A DNA stretch of 64,000 bases from Corynebacterium meridianum (GTDB lineage: Bacteria; Actinomycetota; Actinomycetes; Mycobacteriales; Mycobacteriaceae), in assembly GCF_016342265.1 (NCBI RefSeq), contig NZ_JAEIOS010000010.1:62001-126000 (forward strand), in the 5' to 3' direction. Position 1 is the stretch's first letter; each line of letters begins with the position of its first letter. This document shows, in pieces, positions 8,318 through 16,703 of the stretch. A model generated the notes under the pieces. That model saw nothing but the letters and a program-made list of their open reading frames with translations. It was not told where the DNA came from and made no database searches. The translations under genes and the position numbers were made by a program.

Positions 8318-8878
8318 GAGGATGGTGGACGAAGCGAGGAGAGCTGGTTCCACCGTGCCATCACTTCCGTCCTCGGCCGGGGGGACAGTGCACTCGATCA
8401 GGGACTCGAGGTCATCAATGACCGCCTCGGGCTGAACCCGGCGAGCCAGGCCCCCGCCCACCGGAGCACCAGGTCGGCGACCACCTACGCCACGCAGCCG
8501 ACCGAGTCCATGGCGCGCAGCATCTACTACGCCCCGGACATGGACGGCCAGGCCGACCCCGGCGAGGTGGTGTGGATCTGGGTGAACACCGACGGCCCCG
8601 GCTCCCCCGCACGCGAGCGGGCGATAATCGTGATCGGCAGATCCAGGCAGCACATGCTCGGCCTGGTGATCTCGCCCAACCCGGAGCACGCCGAAGAAGA
8701 CAACTGGCTCGGCATCGGATCAGGCCCCTGGGATGAGTCGGGCAGGCAGTGCTGGGTGCGCATGGACAAGGTGCTGGAGATCCCCGAGCTGGAGATCCGG
8801 CGCCAGGGTGCCGTCATCCCCAGGCACCGGTTCGAACGCATCGCCAACCGACTGCGCAGCAGCTACGGCTGGGGCTGA
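8315..8878 (+). CDS. MazF/PemK-like protein, no antitoxin partner
   Basis: 187 residues. The C-terminal 120 residues resemble the PemK/MazF fold: GEVVWIWVNTDG, then ARERAIIVIGRSRQHMLGLVISPNP, then SGRQCWVRMDKVLEIPELEIRRQGAVI. In true toxins this fold is an mRNA endonuclease. An extra N-terminal 65 residues precede the fold. No small antitoxin gene lies before or after it; it sits alone between divergent lepA and rpsT. As far as I recall the family is conserved in this position in corynebacteria, so it may be a housekeeping RNA-binding protein rather than a toxin. Start GTG 8315 is supported by the TAGGAT box just upstream. Fold assignment is good, function inferred. Confidence 0.75.
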   Translation: MEDGGRSEESWFHRAITSVLGRGDSALDQGLEVINDRLGLNPASQAPAHRSTRSATTYATQPTESMARSIYYAPDMDGQADPGEVVWIWVNTDGPGSPARERAIIVIGRSRQHMLGLVISPNPEHAEEDNWLGIGSGPWDESGRQCWVRMDKVLEIPELEIRRQGAVIPRHRFERIANRLRSSYGWG

Positions 8879-8894
8879 GCAGCCTTCCGCCGTT

Positions 8895-8923
8895 TTGGCC
8901 GGATCACCGGGTGCTGGTACTCT
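8895..8923 (+). promoter_or_regulatory. Promoter of rpsT
   Basis: TTGGCC at 8895-8900, a 17-base spacer and TACTCT at 8918-8923. This predicts a leader of about 160 bases before the rpsT start, containing a hairpin (GAGCGG / CCGCTC) near 8958-8984. Confidence 0.45.
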
Positions 8924-9090
8924 GTCAAGCTGTTATTCACTTTCCGGGCGTGGGTGTCGGAGCGGTCAGGACCTTGGGTCCGCTCAAGAGAACGCATCCA
9001 CCGCGACCGTGATCCATCGCGATCACAGGTCTGGACGGTTCCGGCCGGTGGTTTCAGCACACCCGACCACGAGTTCAAGAGGTAGTTTCA

Positions 9091-9354
9091 ATGGCTAACA
9101 TCAAGTCCCAGATCAAGCGTGTCCGCACCAACGAGGAGCGCCGCCAGCGCAACCAGCACGTGCGTTCCGCAGTCCGCACCGAGATCCGTAAGTTCCGTGC
9201 GCTGGTCGAGGAAGGCAACAAGGACGAGGCCACCACCCAGCTGCGTGTCGCCTCCCGCGCCCTCGACAAGGCCGTCACCAAGGGCGTGTTCCACCGGAAC
9301 AACGCCGCCAACAAGAAGTCCGCGATGGCCAAAGCACTGAACAAGATGGACTAG
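9091..9354 (+). CDS. rpsT: 30S ribosomal protein S20
   Basis: 87-residue basic protein that binds 16S rRNA early in 30S assembly. It opens with [22 protein letters not shown] and ends with [20 protein letters not shown], the signature ends of bacterial S20. AGAGG lies about 9 bases before the ATG. It is a single-gene unit with its own promoter, a long leader and a strong terminator. The long leader would suit feedback control by S20, which is known in other bacteria but not shown here. Confidence 0.97.
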   Translation: MANIKSQIKRVRTNEERRQRNQHVRSAVRTEIRKFRALVEEGNKDEATTQLRVASRALDKAVTKGVFHRNNAANKKSAMAKALNKMD

Positions 9355-9387
9355 TTCCGCCCCTTCCACCCAGTGTGGGAGACCAAG

Positions 9388-9430
9388 AAGGTCCCTTTCC
9401 CGGAGTTTCACGGGAAAGGGATCTTTCTGC
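9388..9430 (+). terminator. rpsT terminator
   Basis: AAGGTCCCTTTCCCG (9388-9402) pairs with CGGGAAAGGGATCTTT (9411-9426), with T-rich DNA at the end of the stem. A classic intrinsic terminator. Confidence 0.75.
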
Positions 9431-9770
9431 TTCCGCCCCACGGCGACCTGCCGCAGCCGGCCCCCGACACATTTCGATCACGCTACCGGACTCCCCCGGG
9501 GACCTGCCGGAGAACCCGTTGCCGCGCCCGACGGGGGCACCGGGGGTCTGTACTGGAGGTTCCCGCTCACCAGCGAAGGCTGGGCCGGTATCCTCGAATG
9601 GGTCCGGCTCCGCGATCCGGTGGCCGGAGCACCAGATCGACCGGTCGCCCGGTCAACCCCCACGTCTGGTTCAGAAGGGGCTGACGCGGCTACGCCGATC
9701 CACCGGTGGGGACACCGGTGAAACACCTCAGGCCCGAGACAGCGGGAACCAGTAGAAAGGCCGTACGCAC
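9431..9770. other. Intergenic stretch, possible gene remnant
   Basis: 340 bases between rpsT and the next gene. From about 9530 to a stop at about 9724 one plus-strand frame reads like protein (GGLYWRFPLTSEGWAGILEW) with good codon use, but no start codon or ribosome binding site precedes it. It may be a decayed gene end. AGAAAGG near the right edge serves the next gene. Confidence 0.35.
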
Positions 9771-10343
9771 ATGCCCCCGGAATACTCGTGGGACGATTCC
9801 GAGATCAGTTCCGGATGGGTGTCCGATTCATCCGACGGGAGTGACTACGCCCAGCCCGCCCCCGCGAAACGGTCCCATCCGATGACGATGTGGGTGGCGG
9901 GAGCGGTCATCGCGCTCCTCCTCGTGGTCGTCATGGTCGGAGCCGTCTCGCGGATGGGTTCCAGCGCCGGCACGAACGCCTCCGATCAGGCCGCGTCGCG
10001 GTCAGCCGGCACCGGTGCGACCGGACCCGTCACCTCGACGGAGACGACGACCCGGACATCCACGAAACCGATCACCCCGCCGGCCGGCAGCACGGGGTGC
10101 GGCACCTCCGGCGACTGGGACGTCTACGCCGCGACGGAGCGGACCAGTTGCCCCTTCTCCATAGCCGTCGGAGAGAAACTGCGTGGCAGTCTCGACGGCA
10201 CCGGGCGGGAGTCCCGGACCTCACTGCTGGTCTACAGCCCGGTCACGGAGAAGAACTACGTCGTCGTGTGCGATCCCTCGGGAGCAGAGAACTACGACTG
10301 CGCCACAACCACCGATGCGCGGGTTATCCTCATCAGGCGATGA
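9771..10343 (+). CDS. Single-pass membrane protein, unknown function
   Basis: 190 residues. An acidic Ser/Asp/Trp-rich cytoplasmic head (1-35) precedes one membrane helix at about 40-60 (WVAGAVIALLLVVVMVGAVS). A Thr/Ser/Gly-rich linker follows, then a small extracytoplasmic domain with four cysteines (TGCGT, TSCPF, VVCDP, YDCAT) that could make two disulfides. It has the same layout as the gene 55 bp downstream (acidic N-terminus starting with a YxWD motif, one helix, T/S/P linker, Cys domain), so the two look like an expressed pair. AGAAAGG precedes the ATG. No enzyme motif is seen. Confidence 0.7.
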   Translation: MPPEYSWDDSEISSGWVSDSSDGSDYAQPAPAKRSHPMTMWVAGAVIALLLVVVMVGAVSRMGSSAGTNASDQAASRSAGTGATGPVTSTETTTRTSTKPITPPAGSTGCGTSGDWDVYAATERTSCPFSIAVGEKLRGSLDGTGRESRTSLLVYSPVTEKNYVVVCDPSGAENYDCATTTDARVILIRR

Positions 10344-10398
10344 TCTCCCGATGATCGGATACGCGTGACCCTGCACAGATGTTGACCTGAGGACCCCC

Positions 10399-11139
10399 AT
10401 GACCGACAACCAGGACTATCAGTGGGACTCCGCCGACGGTTCCGATGGCTGGGCGCAGCCGCACCCCGCGGGCTCGCCACCGGAACCGGAAACCACCGCG
10501 TGGATCAGCCGACCCGGACTGTCCCCGCAGGACACCCCATCTCCCTCCGGGCGCAGGTCCCCGACGGTTCCGGTCCTTCTCGGCGTGGCTGCGCTGGCGG
10601 TACTGACCACCGCGTTGGTCATGTACCTGCTGTTGCGCACCGGCGGCGACCCCGCGGACAGTGACGTGGTGGAGCAGGCTGCTCCCGCGCCCACCGCGCC
10701 GGTCACCGATGTCGTCTCCGGGAACACACCGGACGAATCGGCTGCACCGGCGACTTCCGCGGAACCGGTGGTGCGTACCGCCGCACCGGAAAAGGACTAT
10801 CCGACCCAGTTCACCGGGTCAGGATGGGATCTCAAGGCAGACAGGCCGATAGCGGCGTGCGCCCCCGGCGAGGATGCCGTCCTGGCGGCGCGCAACGACT
10901 CGGTGTTCGTGACGATCTGCGGCAACGGCTCCGGGAACACGTACCACGGTTTCGTCACCGGAACCGGCGCACTCGATTGGGCGGTGGACGGATCCAGGTC
11001 CGATCCGGACTCCCACCGCTATGTCGTGGACACCGGCGACGCGGAGATCACCGTCACCCCGACCAGGCTCACGGTCTACGTCGGGAGCAGCCTCGAGATG
11101 GACGAGACGTTCGATGAATGGTGGATCGGCGCCTCCTAG
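10399..11139 (+). CDS. Single-pass membrane protein with extracytoplasmic domain
   Basis: 246 residues. The layout is an acidic, proline-rich cytoplasmic head (1-52), one membrane helix at about 57-79 (VPVLLGVAALAVLTTALVMY), a Pro/Thr/Ser linker and a C-terminal domain from about 130 (GSGWDLKADRPIAACAPGED, then SVFVTICGNGSG) with two cysteines that may pair. TGAGGA lies about 5 bases before the ATG. It follows the related-looking gene upstream after 55 bp and is probably in the same operon. It converges on holA with only 18 bp between. The function is unknown. Confidence 0.7.
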   Translation: MTDNQDYQWDSADGSDGWAQPHPAGSPPEPETTAWISRPGLSPQDTPSPSGRRSPTVPVLLGVAALAVLTTALVMYLLLRTGGDPADSDVVEQAAPAPTAPVTDVVSGNTPDESAAPATSAEPVVRTAAPEKDYPTQFTGSGWDLKADRPIAACAPGEDAVLAARNDSVFVTICGNGSGNTYHGFVTGTGALDWAVDGSRSDPDSHRYVVDTGDAEITVTPTRLTVYVGSSLEMDETFDEWWIGAS

Positions 11140-11157
11140 TGGAGGGTGCCCACCGGC

Positions 11158-12132
11158 TCACCCGGCGAGCTCCGCTATCCGGCGCACCGCGTGTTCGATG
11201 GCGTAGCCGTCGTCGGCGGCCTGCCCCTTCACCGCCGCATCGAGGTCCGCCACGATGATCACGGCCTCCGACACGGCCTCACCGTTCCACGTTCGGGCGA
11301 GGCGGGCGGTCTTCTCGACCTTCCACGGCGGCATGCCCACGACCCGGGCCAGACTGTTGGCGTCGATCCGCCCGCGGGTGGAGTACAGGCGGGCGATGGA
11401 CCCGACGGTGGTGGACAGTGCCGCGGCGAGCATCACGGGTGACAGCCCGAGCTGGAGCGCCCTGCGGGTGGAGGCGACGGCTCGTTGCACCTGCCCGGAG
11501 CAGGCGAGATCCGCGATGTCGAATCCGGATACCTCCGCGACGCCGACGTAGTATTCGCGGACCTTCGCCTCGGTGACCTCTCCCCCGGTGTCGGCGACCA
11601 GCTGACTCACCGCGCTGGCCAGTTCCCGCAGATCCGAGCCGACCCCCTCCAGGAGCGCGCGCGTGACGTCCGAGGTCACCCGCACCCCGTGGTTCCGGAA
11701 CTCCTGGTTGACGAAGGCGGGGCGTTCACTGGGCTTGACCTTGTCCGCACGGTGGACCTCCGCAAGTTTGGACAGCTTCGGCACCATCGCCTTCGTCCGA
11801 CCGGCCCCGGTGTGCAGGATGATGAGGTAGATACCGGGCGCGGGGCTGCCCGCCGCGGACAGGATGAGGTCAGCCGCGTCCTTTCCGGCGTCCTGGGTAC
11901 CGGTGAGGATGAGGACCCGGTCCTCACCGAACAGGGAGGGGCTCAGGAGTTCGGCCAGTTCATTGGCGTTGACGTCGCCGGCCCGCATGGTGGTGACCGG
12001 GAGTTCGGTGCCCTCGGGGAGGGATTCCCGGACGGCGGTGGTGACCGCGATGCGGGCTCGCTCGGCGAGGAACTCCTCCTCACCGAGGATCAGGTGTACG
12101 GGGCCGGGCGCAGACGGTTTCACGCGCTCCAT
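11158..12132 (-). CDS. holA: DNA polymerase III delta subunit
   Basis: 324 residues. Delta opens the sliding clamp during clamp loading at the replication fork. The N-terminus (PGPVHLILGEEEFLAERARIAV) matches the family opening and is followed by AGDVNANELAELLSPSLFGEDRVLIL, typical of HolA domain 1. The C-terminal collar domain ends with VKGQAADDGYAIEHAVRRIAEL. The reading frame is open further upstream, but the true start is the ATG at 12132, which lies inside the end of comEC (13-base overlap). The order comEA-comEC-holA is standard in many bacteria. Confidence 0.95.
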   Translation of the reverse strand: MERVKPSAPGPVHLILGEEEFLAERARIAVTTAVRESLPEGTELPVTTMRAGDVNANELAELLSPSLFGEDRVLILTGTQDAGKDAADLILSAAGSPAPGIYLIILHTGAGRTKAMVPKLSKLAEVHRADKVKPSERPAFVNQEFRNHGVRVTSDVTRALLEGVGSDLRELASAVSQLVADTGGEVTEAKVREYYVGVAEVSGFDIADLACSGQVQRAVASTRRALQLGLSPVMLAAALSTTVGSIARLYSTRGRIDANSLARVVGMPPWKVEKTARLARTWNGEAVSEAVIIVADLDAAVKGQAADDGYAIEHAVRRIAELAG

Positions 12133-13637
12133 CGTGCCACAGTCCGGGTGACCGTCAGCCCGGTGGCGGAGGGGATGTGGACGGATGCATCCCCGGACAG
12201 CGCGCCCAGTACCGCGGCGACCACCGCGGCACAGATCAGCCACCGGACGTGCCCGGCGCAGACCGCCCAGACGATCCATAGGCAGCCGAGGATTACCCAC
12301 GCGACCCCGAGCCACCCGTCCGCCACCGGAACACCTGCCAGTGGCAGTGAGGCGAGCAGTCGCGCGACCCCGGTGATCCACCGGGCACACGGGACGATCA
12401 GGAGCAGCGGCAGCCCTGCGAGTACGTCCCCGACGCCGGGTATCACGGCGAGAAGGGCGGCAACCAGCCCGAGGACCGTCACCGGGGCGACGGCAGGTGC
12501 GGCGAGGACGTTCGCGGGCACGGACACCAGCGGGACCCGGCCGGCCATGAGCGCGATGATCGGCATGGTGACCACATCCGCGGCGATCGCCACGGACAGC
12601 GCCCGGACGACGACCGCCGGCCATCCGGTCGCGGCGAGTGGACGGTGGAACAGCGGGTGCAGCGCGATGATCCCGACGGTGGCGGCGACCGAAAGGGCGA
12701 ATCCGTACTCCACCGCCAGATCACTGCGCCAGCACAGCAGCACGACGACCGCGAGACACAACGCGTGGACCGGTTCGGTGCGGGTGGACGCCACGACGGC
12801 GACCAGCCCGACGACCCCGGTGGCCGCGGCGCGCAGCACACTCGGTTCGGTGCCGACGAGACTGACGAATCCGAGGAGAGTGACGACCGCGCCCGCCACC
12901 TGGACACGGGGCCCGAGTCCGAGGGTGCGGACGAGCAGAAACGCCGCGGTCGTGACGATCGCGACGTTCGATCCGCTGACCGCCGAGAGATGCGACAGCC
13001 CGGTGTCGAGGTACAGCTGCCGCTGCTCCTCCGACTGCCCGGTGGTGTCGCCCAGTACCATTCCGCGGACGAGTCCCGCGGATTCGGGGTCCAACCAGCG
13101 GGAAGCCGCGTGCACGAAGGTGCGGCGGATGTGACCGGCGAATCGGTCGACACCGGAGGGCGCGTGCAGCTGTTCCAGGGAGCCCCCGTTGAGCAAAAGC
13201 TGCCCCACCCCCGGTCGATTCCCCGGGGTGACCTCTGCGGTCACCCGCACCACGGACCCGGTGGACCCCAGCGGTGTGCCGCGGTCACGGACGAACACCG
13301 GGAGATCCGCCGGATACCCGTCGATCCGTAGCCGGAGCAGCCGGACACCGTCCCCCACGGATACGGGCGCGGCGACGACCCGCCCCTCGACCGTGGTGTG
13401 CCCCGCCGAATTCAGCGGGTGCCGGTCGGCGGCGATCACCCGCATCCGGGAGGTGAGCACCGCCGCTGTCCCGCAGGCCGCGATCAGGAGACTCTGCCCC
13501 GGAGCACGTAACGCGACCGCGATCAGCACCCCTGCGGCGACGGGCACGATCCCCGCCGAAACTGTCCTGGTCACCAGTACCGCGGCGACCGCCATCCAGA
13601 CGATCACGGCGGACGGCAGTAGTCGAAGCTCCGTCAC
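12120..13637 (-). CDS. comEC: ComEC/Rec2 family DNA-uptake membrane channel
   Basis: 505 residues, mostly hydrophobic. In transformable bacteria this protein carries single-stranded DNA across the inner membrane. It has an N-terminal helix cluster, an extracytoplasmic OB-like region (GHTTVEGRVVAAPV, FVRDRGTPLGSTGSVVRV), then the competence domain with the diagnostic GLVRGMVLGDTTG and TGLSHLSAVSGSNVAIV motifs and about ten further helices. It ends without the metallo-beta-lactamase domain found in longer ComEC proteins. Start is GTG 13637, overlapping the comEA stop as GTGA, so the two are translationally coupled. Whether the cell is naturally competent cannot be told. Confidence 0.93.
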   Translation of the reverse strand: MTELRLLPSAVIVWMAVAAVLVTRTVSAGIVPVAAGVLIAVALRAPGQSLLIAACGTAAVLTSRMRVIAADRHPLNSAGHTTVEGRVVAAPVSVGDGVRLLRLRIDGYPADLPVFVRDRGTPLGSTGSVVRVTAEVTPGNRPGVGQLLLNGGSLEQLHAPSGVDRFAGHIRRTFVHAASRWLDPESAGLVRGMVLGDTTGQSEEQRQLYLDTGLSHLSAVSGSNVAIVTTAAFLLVRTLGLGPRVQVAGAVVTLLGFVSLVGTEPSVLRAAATGVVGLVAVVASTRTEPVHALCLAVVVLLCWRSDLAVEYGFALSVAATVGIIALHPLFHRPLAATGWPAVVVRALSVAIAADVVTMPIIALMAGRVPLVSVPANVLAAPAVAPVTVLGLVAALLAVIPGVGDVLAGLPLLLIVPCARWITGVARLLASLPLAGVPVADGWLGVAWVILGCLWIVWAVCAGHVRWLICAAVVAAVLGALSGDASVHIPSATGLTVTRTVARWSA

Positions 13638-14314
13638 AGGGAGACAAGTCCCTCGAGTTGGGCGAGCTTCGCCGGCCCGATGCCGGGAACCTCCACCAGA
13701 TCACCGATGGCGGTGAACCCGCCGTGCTCCGTGCGGTACGCGATGATCGCCGCGCTGGTGGCCGCCCCGACACCGGGCAGGGACTCGAGCTGTTCCGCGG
13801 TCGCCGAATTCAGCGGGACCGGCACACCCACGGTCCCCGCATCCGCCACGGGAGGTGCAGCCCCCGGTTCGGGAACCACCAGCTGCATACCGTCGACGAG
13901 ACGGGCGGCGAGGTTGATGTGCCGGATGTCCGCATCCGGCAGTACCCGGGCCAGGGTCAGGGCGTCCGCCGCGCGGCTGCCAGCGGGAAGCTCGTGGAGG
14001 CCGGGATCCTCCACCGCCCCCACGACCGAGACCACGATCGGCTCCTCCACGGGTGTATCCCCCACCGGGATGCCTCCCGGCAGCTGTGCCGCGGCGACCA
14101 CGGGCGGGGAAGGCTGTTGGGAAGCCTGCGGGGAAGGTAACGGGTCCCGGAGCATCAGCCATCCGAGGATCAGCACCCCGACCACGGCGAGGGCGAGCAC
14201 CCCCTGCCGGAGCGTGACGTGCAGACGGGGAGGGGGAAACGGGACATCGAGAAGCTCCTCCTCACCGGTCGGGTGGGTGAGCTCCGCGAGTCTGTCGGTG
14301 ATCCGCTGGCGCAT
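13634..14314 (-). CDS. comEA: ComEA-type DNA-binding competence protein
   Basis: 226 residues. One membrane helix near 36-53 (GVLALAVVGVLILGWLML) is followed by a proline-rich linker, an SLBB domain (VVSVVGAVEDPGLHELPAGSRAADAL) and a C-terminal double helix-hairpin-helix (LNSATAEQLESLPGVGAATS and GDLVEVPGIGPAKLAQLEGL) that binds double-stranded DNA outside the membrane and hands it to ComEC. I chose the ATG at 14314, after which the protein reads sensibly. The stop overlaps the comEC start by 4 bases. Confidence 0.93.
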   Translation of the reverse strand: MRQRITDRLAELTHPTGEEELLDVPFPPPRLHVTLRQGVLALAVVGVLILGWLMLRDPLPSPQASQQPSPPVVAAAQLPGGIPVGDTPVEEPIVVSVVGAVEDPGLHELPAGSRAADALTLARVLPDADIRHINLAARLVDGMQLVVPEPGAAPPVADAGTVGVPVPLNSATAEQLESLPGVGAATSAAIIAYRTEHGGFTAIGDLVEVPGIGPAKLAQLEGLVSL

Positions 14315-14390
14315 GCCGTGAACCGTAGACCGCCCGCACCACCAGCGGTGGACACCGGCGCCAGGCTGTGCAGGGGGCGGATTTCGCCAG

Positions 14391-15224
14391 CTAGTCGCCT
14401 GTGGAAATCCCGCCGGTGAGCTCCGCGGCGTCCGCCGAGTAAACCATCGACACGGCGACCGCACCCGGCCCCGAGTGCACGGCGAGCACCGGGTCCATGT
14501 CGACGATCATCAGCGTGGAACCCTCCGGCAGTCTCTCGGTGAGCATCTGCGACAGGGTTCGCGCGGCCTCCCTGGCCTCGTGCTGCTGCACGGCGGCGAA
14601 CACGGGGGTGTCACCGACGCCGTGGCACGCCAGTTCCACGAGCTTCGTCAGCCCCTTCGACTGGGTGCGGGTCTTCGCGAGGATCTCCAGCCGCCCGTCC
14701 TTCAGGTGCAGGATGGGCCGGTTCGCCAGGCCTGTCGGGACGGTGGAGATCAGCTGCGTCGTGGTGGACAGTCTCCCGGACCTGCGGAGTTCATCCATGC
14801 GGTGCACGTACAACCACATGTCGCCGCGGTCCAGGACATCGACTGCGGCGTCGTAGCAGGTCTCGAGATCCGCGCCCTCCTGCGCCAGCTTGGCGGCGGC
14901 CATGACCGCGGCCCCCACCCCCATGCCCATTGAGGAGCTGTCCACCACGCGCACCACGTCATCGTCGAAGACGGCGGCGGCGGTCACCGCGTTGGACCAG
15001 GTGGAGGAAAGTTCCTTGGACAGGTGCAGGGCGAGCACACCTTCGTCCCCGCCACGTTCCAGCTGCCGGGCGTAGATCGCCACCAGTTCCAGCGCCGAGA
15101 GACCGGAGGTCGAGCTGTCCTTGCCGTTGCGCATCATGTGCAGGTCGATGACGGTGATGTCCAGGTCATCGGCGACAGCGTCAGGCAGACAGGCCGCTGA
15201 ATCTGTGACGACGCGTACGGGCAT
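14391..15224 (-). CDS. DegV family fatty-acid-binding protein
   Basis: 277 residues with the DegV fold. Relatives bind a fatty acid and, in Firmicutes, act as FakB subunits that present it to the FakA kinase. It opens with VRVVTDSAACLPDAVADDL and has the lipid-contact segment LSKELSSTWSNAV and the VDSSSMGMGVG loop. The tail (MIVDMDPVLAVHSGPGAVAV) holds the conserved HSGPG motif. No FakA-like kinase is nearby. GAGGAG precedes the ATG. It lies upstream of comEA on the same strand, 76 bp away, and may lead that operon. Confidence 0.92.
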   Translation of the reverse strand: MPVRVVTDSAACLPDAVADDLDITVIDLHMMRNGKDSSTSGLSALELVAIYARQLERGGDEGVLALHLSKELSSTWSNAVTAAAVFDDDVVRVVDSSSMGMGVGAAVMAAAKLAQEGADLETCYDAAVDVLDRGDMWLYVHRMDELRRSGRLSTTTQLISTVPTGLANRPILHLKDGRLEILAKTRTQSKGLTKLVELACHGVGDTPVFAAVQQHEAREAARTLSQMLTERLPEGSTLMIVDMDPVLAVHSGPGAVAVSMVYSADAAELTGGISTGD

Positions 15225-15326
15225 GGGGATGAAGGCTCCTCACAGTGGCGGTTCTCACAGTGGCATCTCAGGTTTTTGTTCACCTAAACGTAGCACCGGG
15301 AGTGGGCCGGCTCCGAACCGGGGAGA

Positions 15327-16037
15327 TCAGCCCGCCGGGTAGTTGACCCCGGCGTTCCAGACATCGAGGTACCAGCGGGCCCGGGCTACGTTCTCCGGGG
15401 TGAAGATCGCCTCGGGTATGATCTGGTCCGCGTCACCGAGGGCGTCCCGGATCCCCGGATAGAACGGTGGCCGGGCGGTGAGCTTCGCCCAGTGGCAGTT
15501 GTCCGGCCCGTTGAGGATCGGCAGCTGCTCGGGGGCGATGTTGAGCAGCGAGGCCGTGAGCGCCTTGAGGGTGCCGCCGTGCGCAACGATGAGTACGGCG
15601 CCGGAGTCCCAGTCGTCGTATCTCGTCATGAGCTCGTCGACGACGGCCCGCGCGCGGGCCCCGACCTCCAGGTGGGTCTCCCCGCCGGGCGGGGCCCAGT
15701 TGACGTCACGCCGCCAGATGGCACGCGCACCGGGGTGCGCGGCGTCGACCTCGACGCTGGTCTTCTCCTGCCACTCCCCCAGGTCCGTCTCCCGGAGGCG
15801 ACGGTCCTTCTCGACGGGCAGCCCGAGTGCCTCGGCGAAAGGTGTCGCCGTGTCGTGCGCCCGGGTCAGGTCCGAGGAGAGGATCCGGGTGATGCCGAAG
15901 GAACGGAGCGGTTCGACGACGGCCCGGGCCTGGGCGCGTCCGACGTCGGAGAGCGAGGAGTCGTAGTGCCCCTGCATCCTCCCGGTGGCGTTGTAGTCGG
16001 TCTGTCCGTGCCGGAGCAGGATTAGTCGGCGGGTCAC
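15327..16037 (-). CDS. Histidine phosphatase (phosphoglycerate-mutase-like)
   Basis: 236 residues of the histidine phosphatase superfamily. The phosphohistidine motif LLRHGQTDYNATGRMQG is at the N-terminus, with RETDLGEWQ and a second catalytic His in VLIVAHGGTLKAL. Corynebacterial and mycobacterial relatives include glucosyl-3-phosphoglycerate phosphatase and broad-specificity phosphatases, so it need not be glycolytic. Start is GTG 16037, overlapping the rsfS stop as GTGA; the two are coupled. Confidence 0.9.
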   Translation of the reverse strand: MTRRLILLRHGQTDYNATGRMQGHYDSSLSDVGRAQARAVVEPLRSFGITRILSSDLTRAHDTATPFAEALGLPVEKDRRLRETDLGEWQEKTSVEVDAAHPGARAIWRRDVNWAPPGGETHLEVGARARAVVDELMTRYDDWDSGAVLIVAHGGTLKALTASLLNIAPEQLPILNGPDNCHWAKLTARPPFYPGIRDALGDADQIIPEAIFTPENVARARWYLDVWNAGVNYPAG

Positions 16038-16501
16038 AGCTCGTTCGCGTCGGGTTCCTCGGACGCGAGCGGGATCTCGTCGATGGAGCCGACGGTGCGG
16101 ACATCGACGTCGTTCGACCAGGTTTCGGGGCGTTCCGGGGTCTCGATCCCCTCGACCTCGATGAAGGGGCAGTCCCGCCAGAGGCGGTCCAGACCGTAGA
16201 ACTCGCGTTCCTCGGTGCGCTGGACGTGGACGACGATCTCGCCGTAGTCGAGGAGCGCCCAGCGGCCCTCGCGGACACCCTCGCGGCGGATCGGCTTCGC
16301 GCCGACCTCGCGGAGCTTCTCCTCCACCTCGTCGACGATGGCGCCGACCTGGCGGTCCGTCGCCGCGGAGGCGATCACGAAACAGTCGGTGATGATGAGC
16401 TGACCGGACACGTCAATGACGGCGATCTCTTCAGCGAGCTTCTCCGACGCCGCCTGGGCGGCGACGGTGGCGAGCTTGATGGAGGCGGTGGTTGCAGGCA
16501 C
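16034..16501 (-). CDS. rsfS: Ribosomal silencing factor RsfS
   Basis: 155 residues. RsfS binds ribosomal protein L14 on the 50S subunit and blocks subunit joining when nutrients are scarce. The core domain reads EEIAVIDVSGQLIITDCFVIAS, then EGVREGRWALLDYGEIVVHVQRTEEREFYGLDRLW, both standard. A short acidic C-terminal extension follows. Start is GTG 16501 with GGAAGAG upstream. It follows nadD, the usual pairing, and overlaps the phosphatase gene downstream. Confidence 0.95.
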   Translation of the reverse strand: MPATTASIKLATVAAQAASEKLAEEIAVIDVSGQLIITDCFVIASAATDRQVGAIVDEVEEKLREVGAKPIRREGVREGRWALLDYGEIVVHVQRTEEREFYGLDRLWRDCPFIEVEGIETPERPETWSNDVDVRTVGSIDEIPLASEEPDANEL

Positions 16502-16703
16502 AGGTTCTCTTCCGTGGGGTTCTTCTACTTCTGGTGCGCATACCCGGTTGAAACTGGTCTCAACGTCGCGGGGATTGTCGCGCGGATGCGCACTCTCGGC
16601 TTCAAGTGTCCCACGGTTTGCCCGTTACGGCACATTTCCTCGTGGTCACCTGAGTGGGAGGCGCAACTCTACCGCACCACCGGGGCGTGTTCGAATCGGC
16701 GTC

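Noticed and set aside
9530..9724. Protein-like frame (GGLYWRFPLTSEGWAGILEW) before the gene at 9771
   Set aside because: It has no start codon or ribosome binding site and lies just after the rpsT terminator; kept only as a possible remnant.
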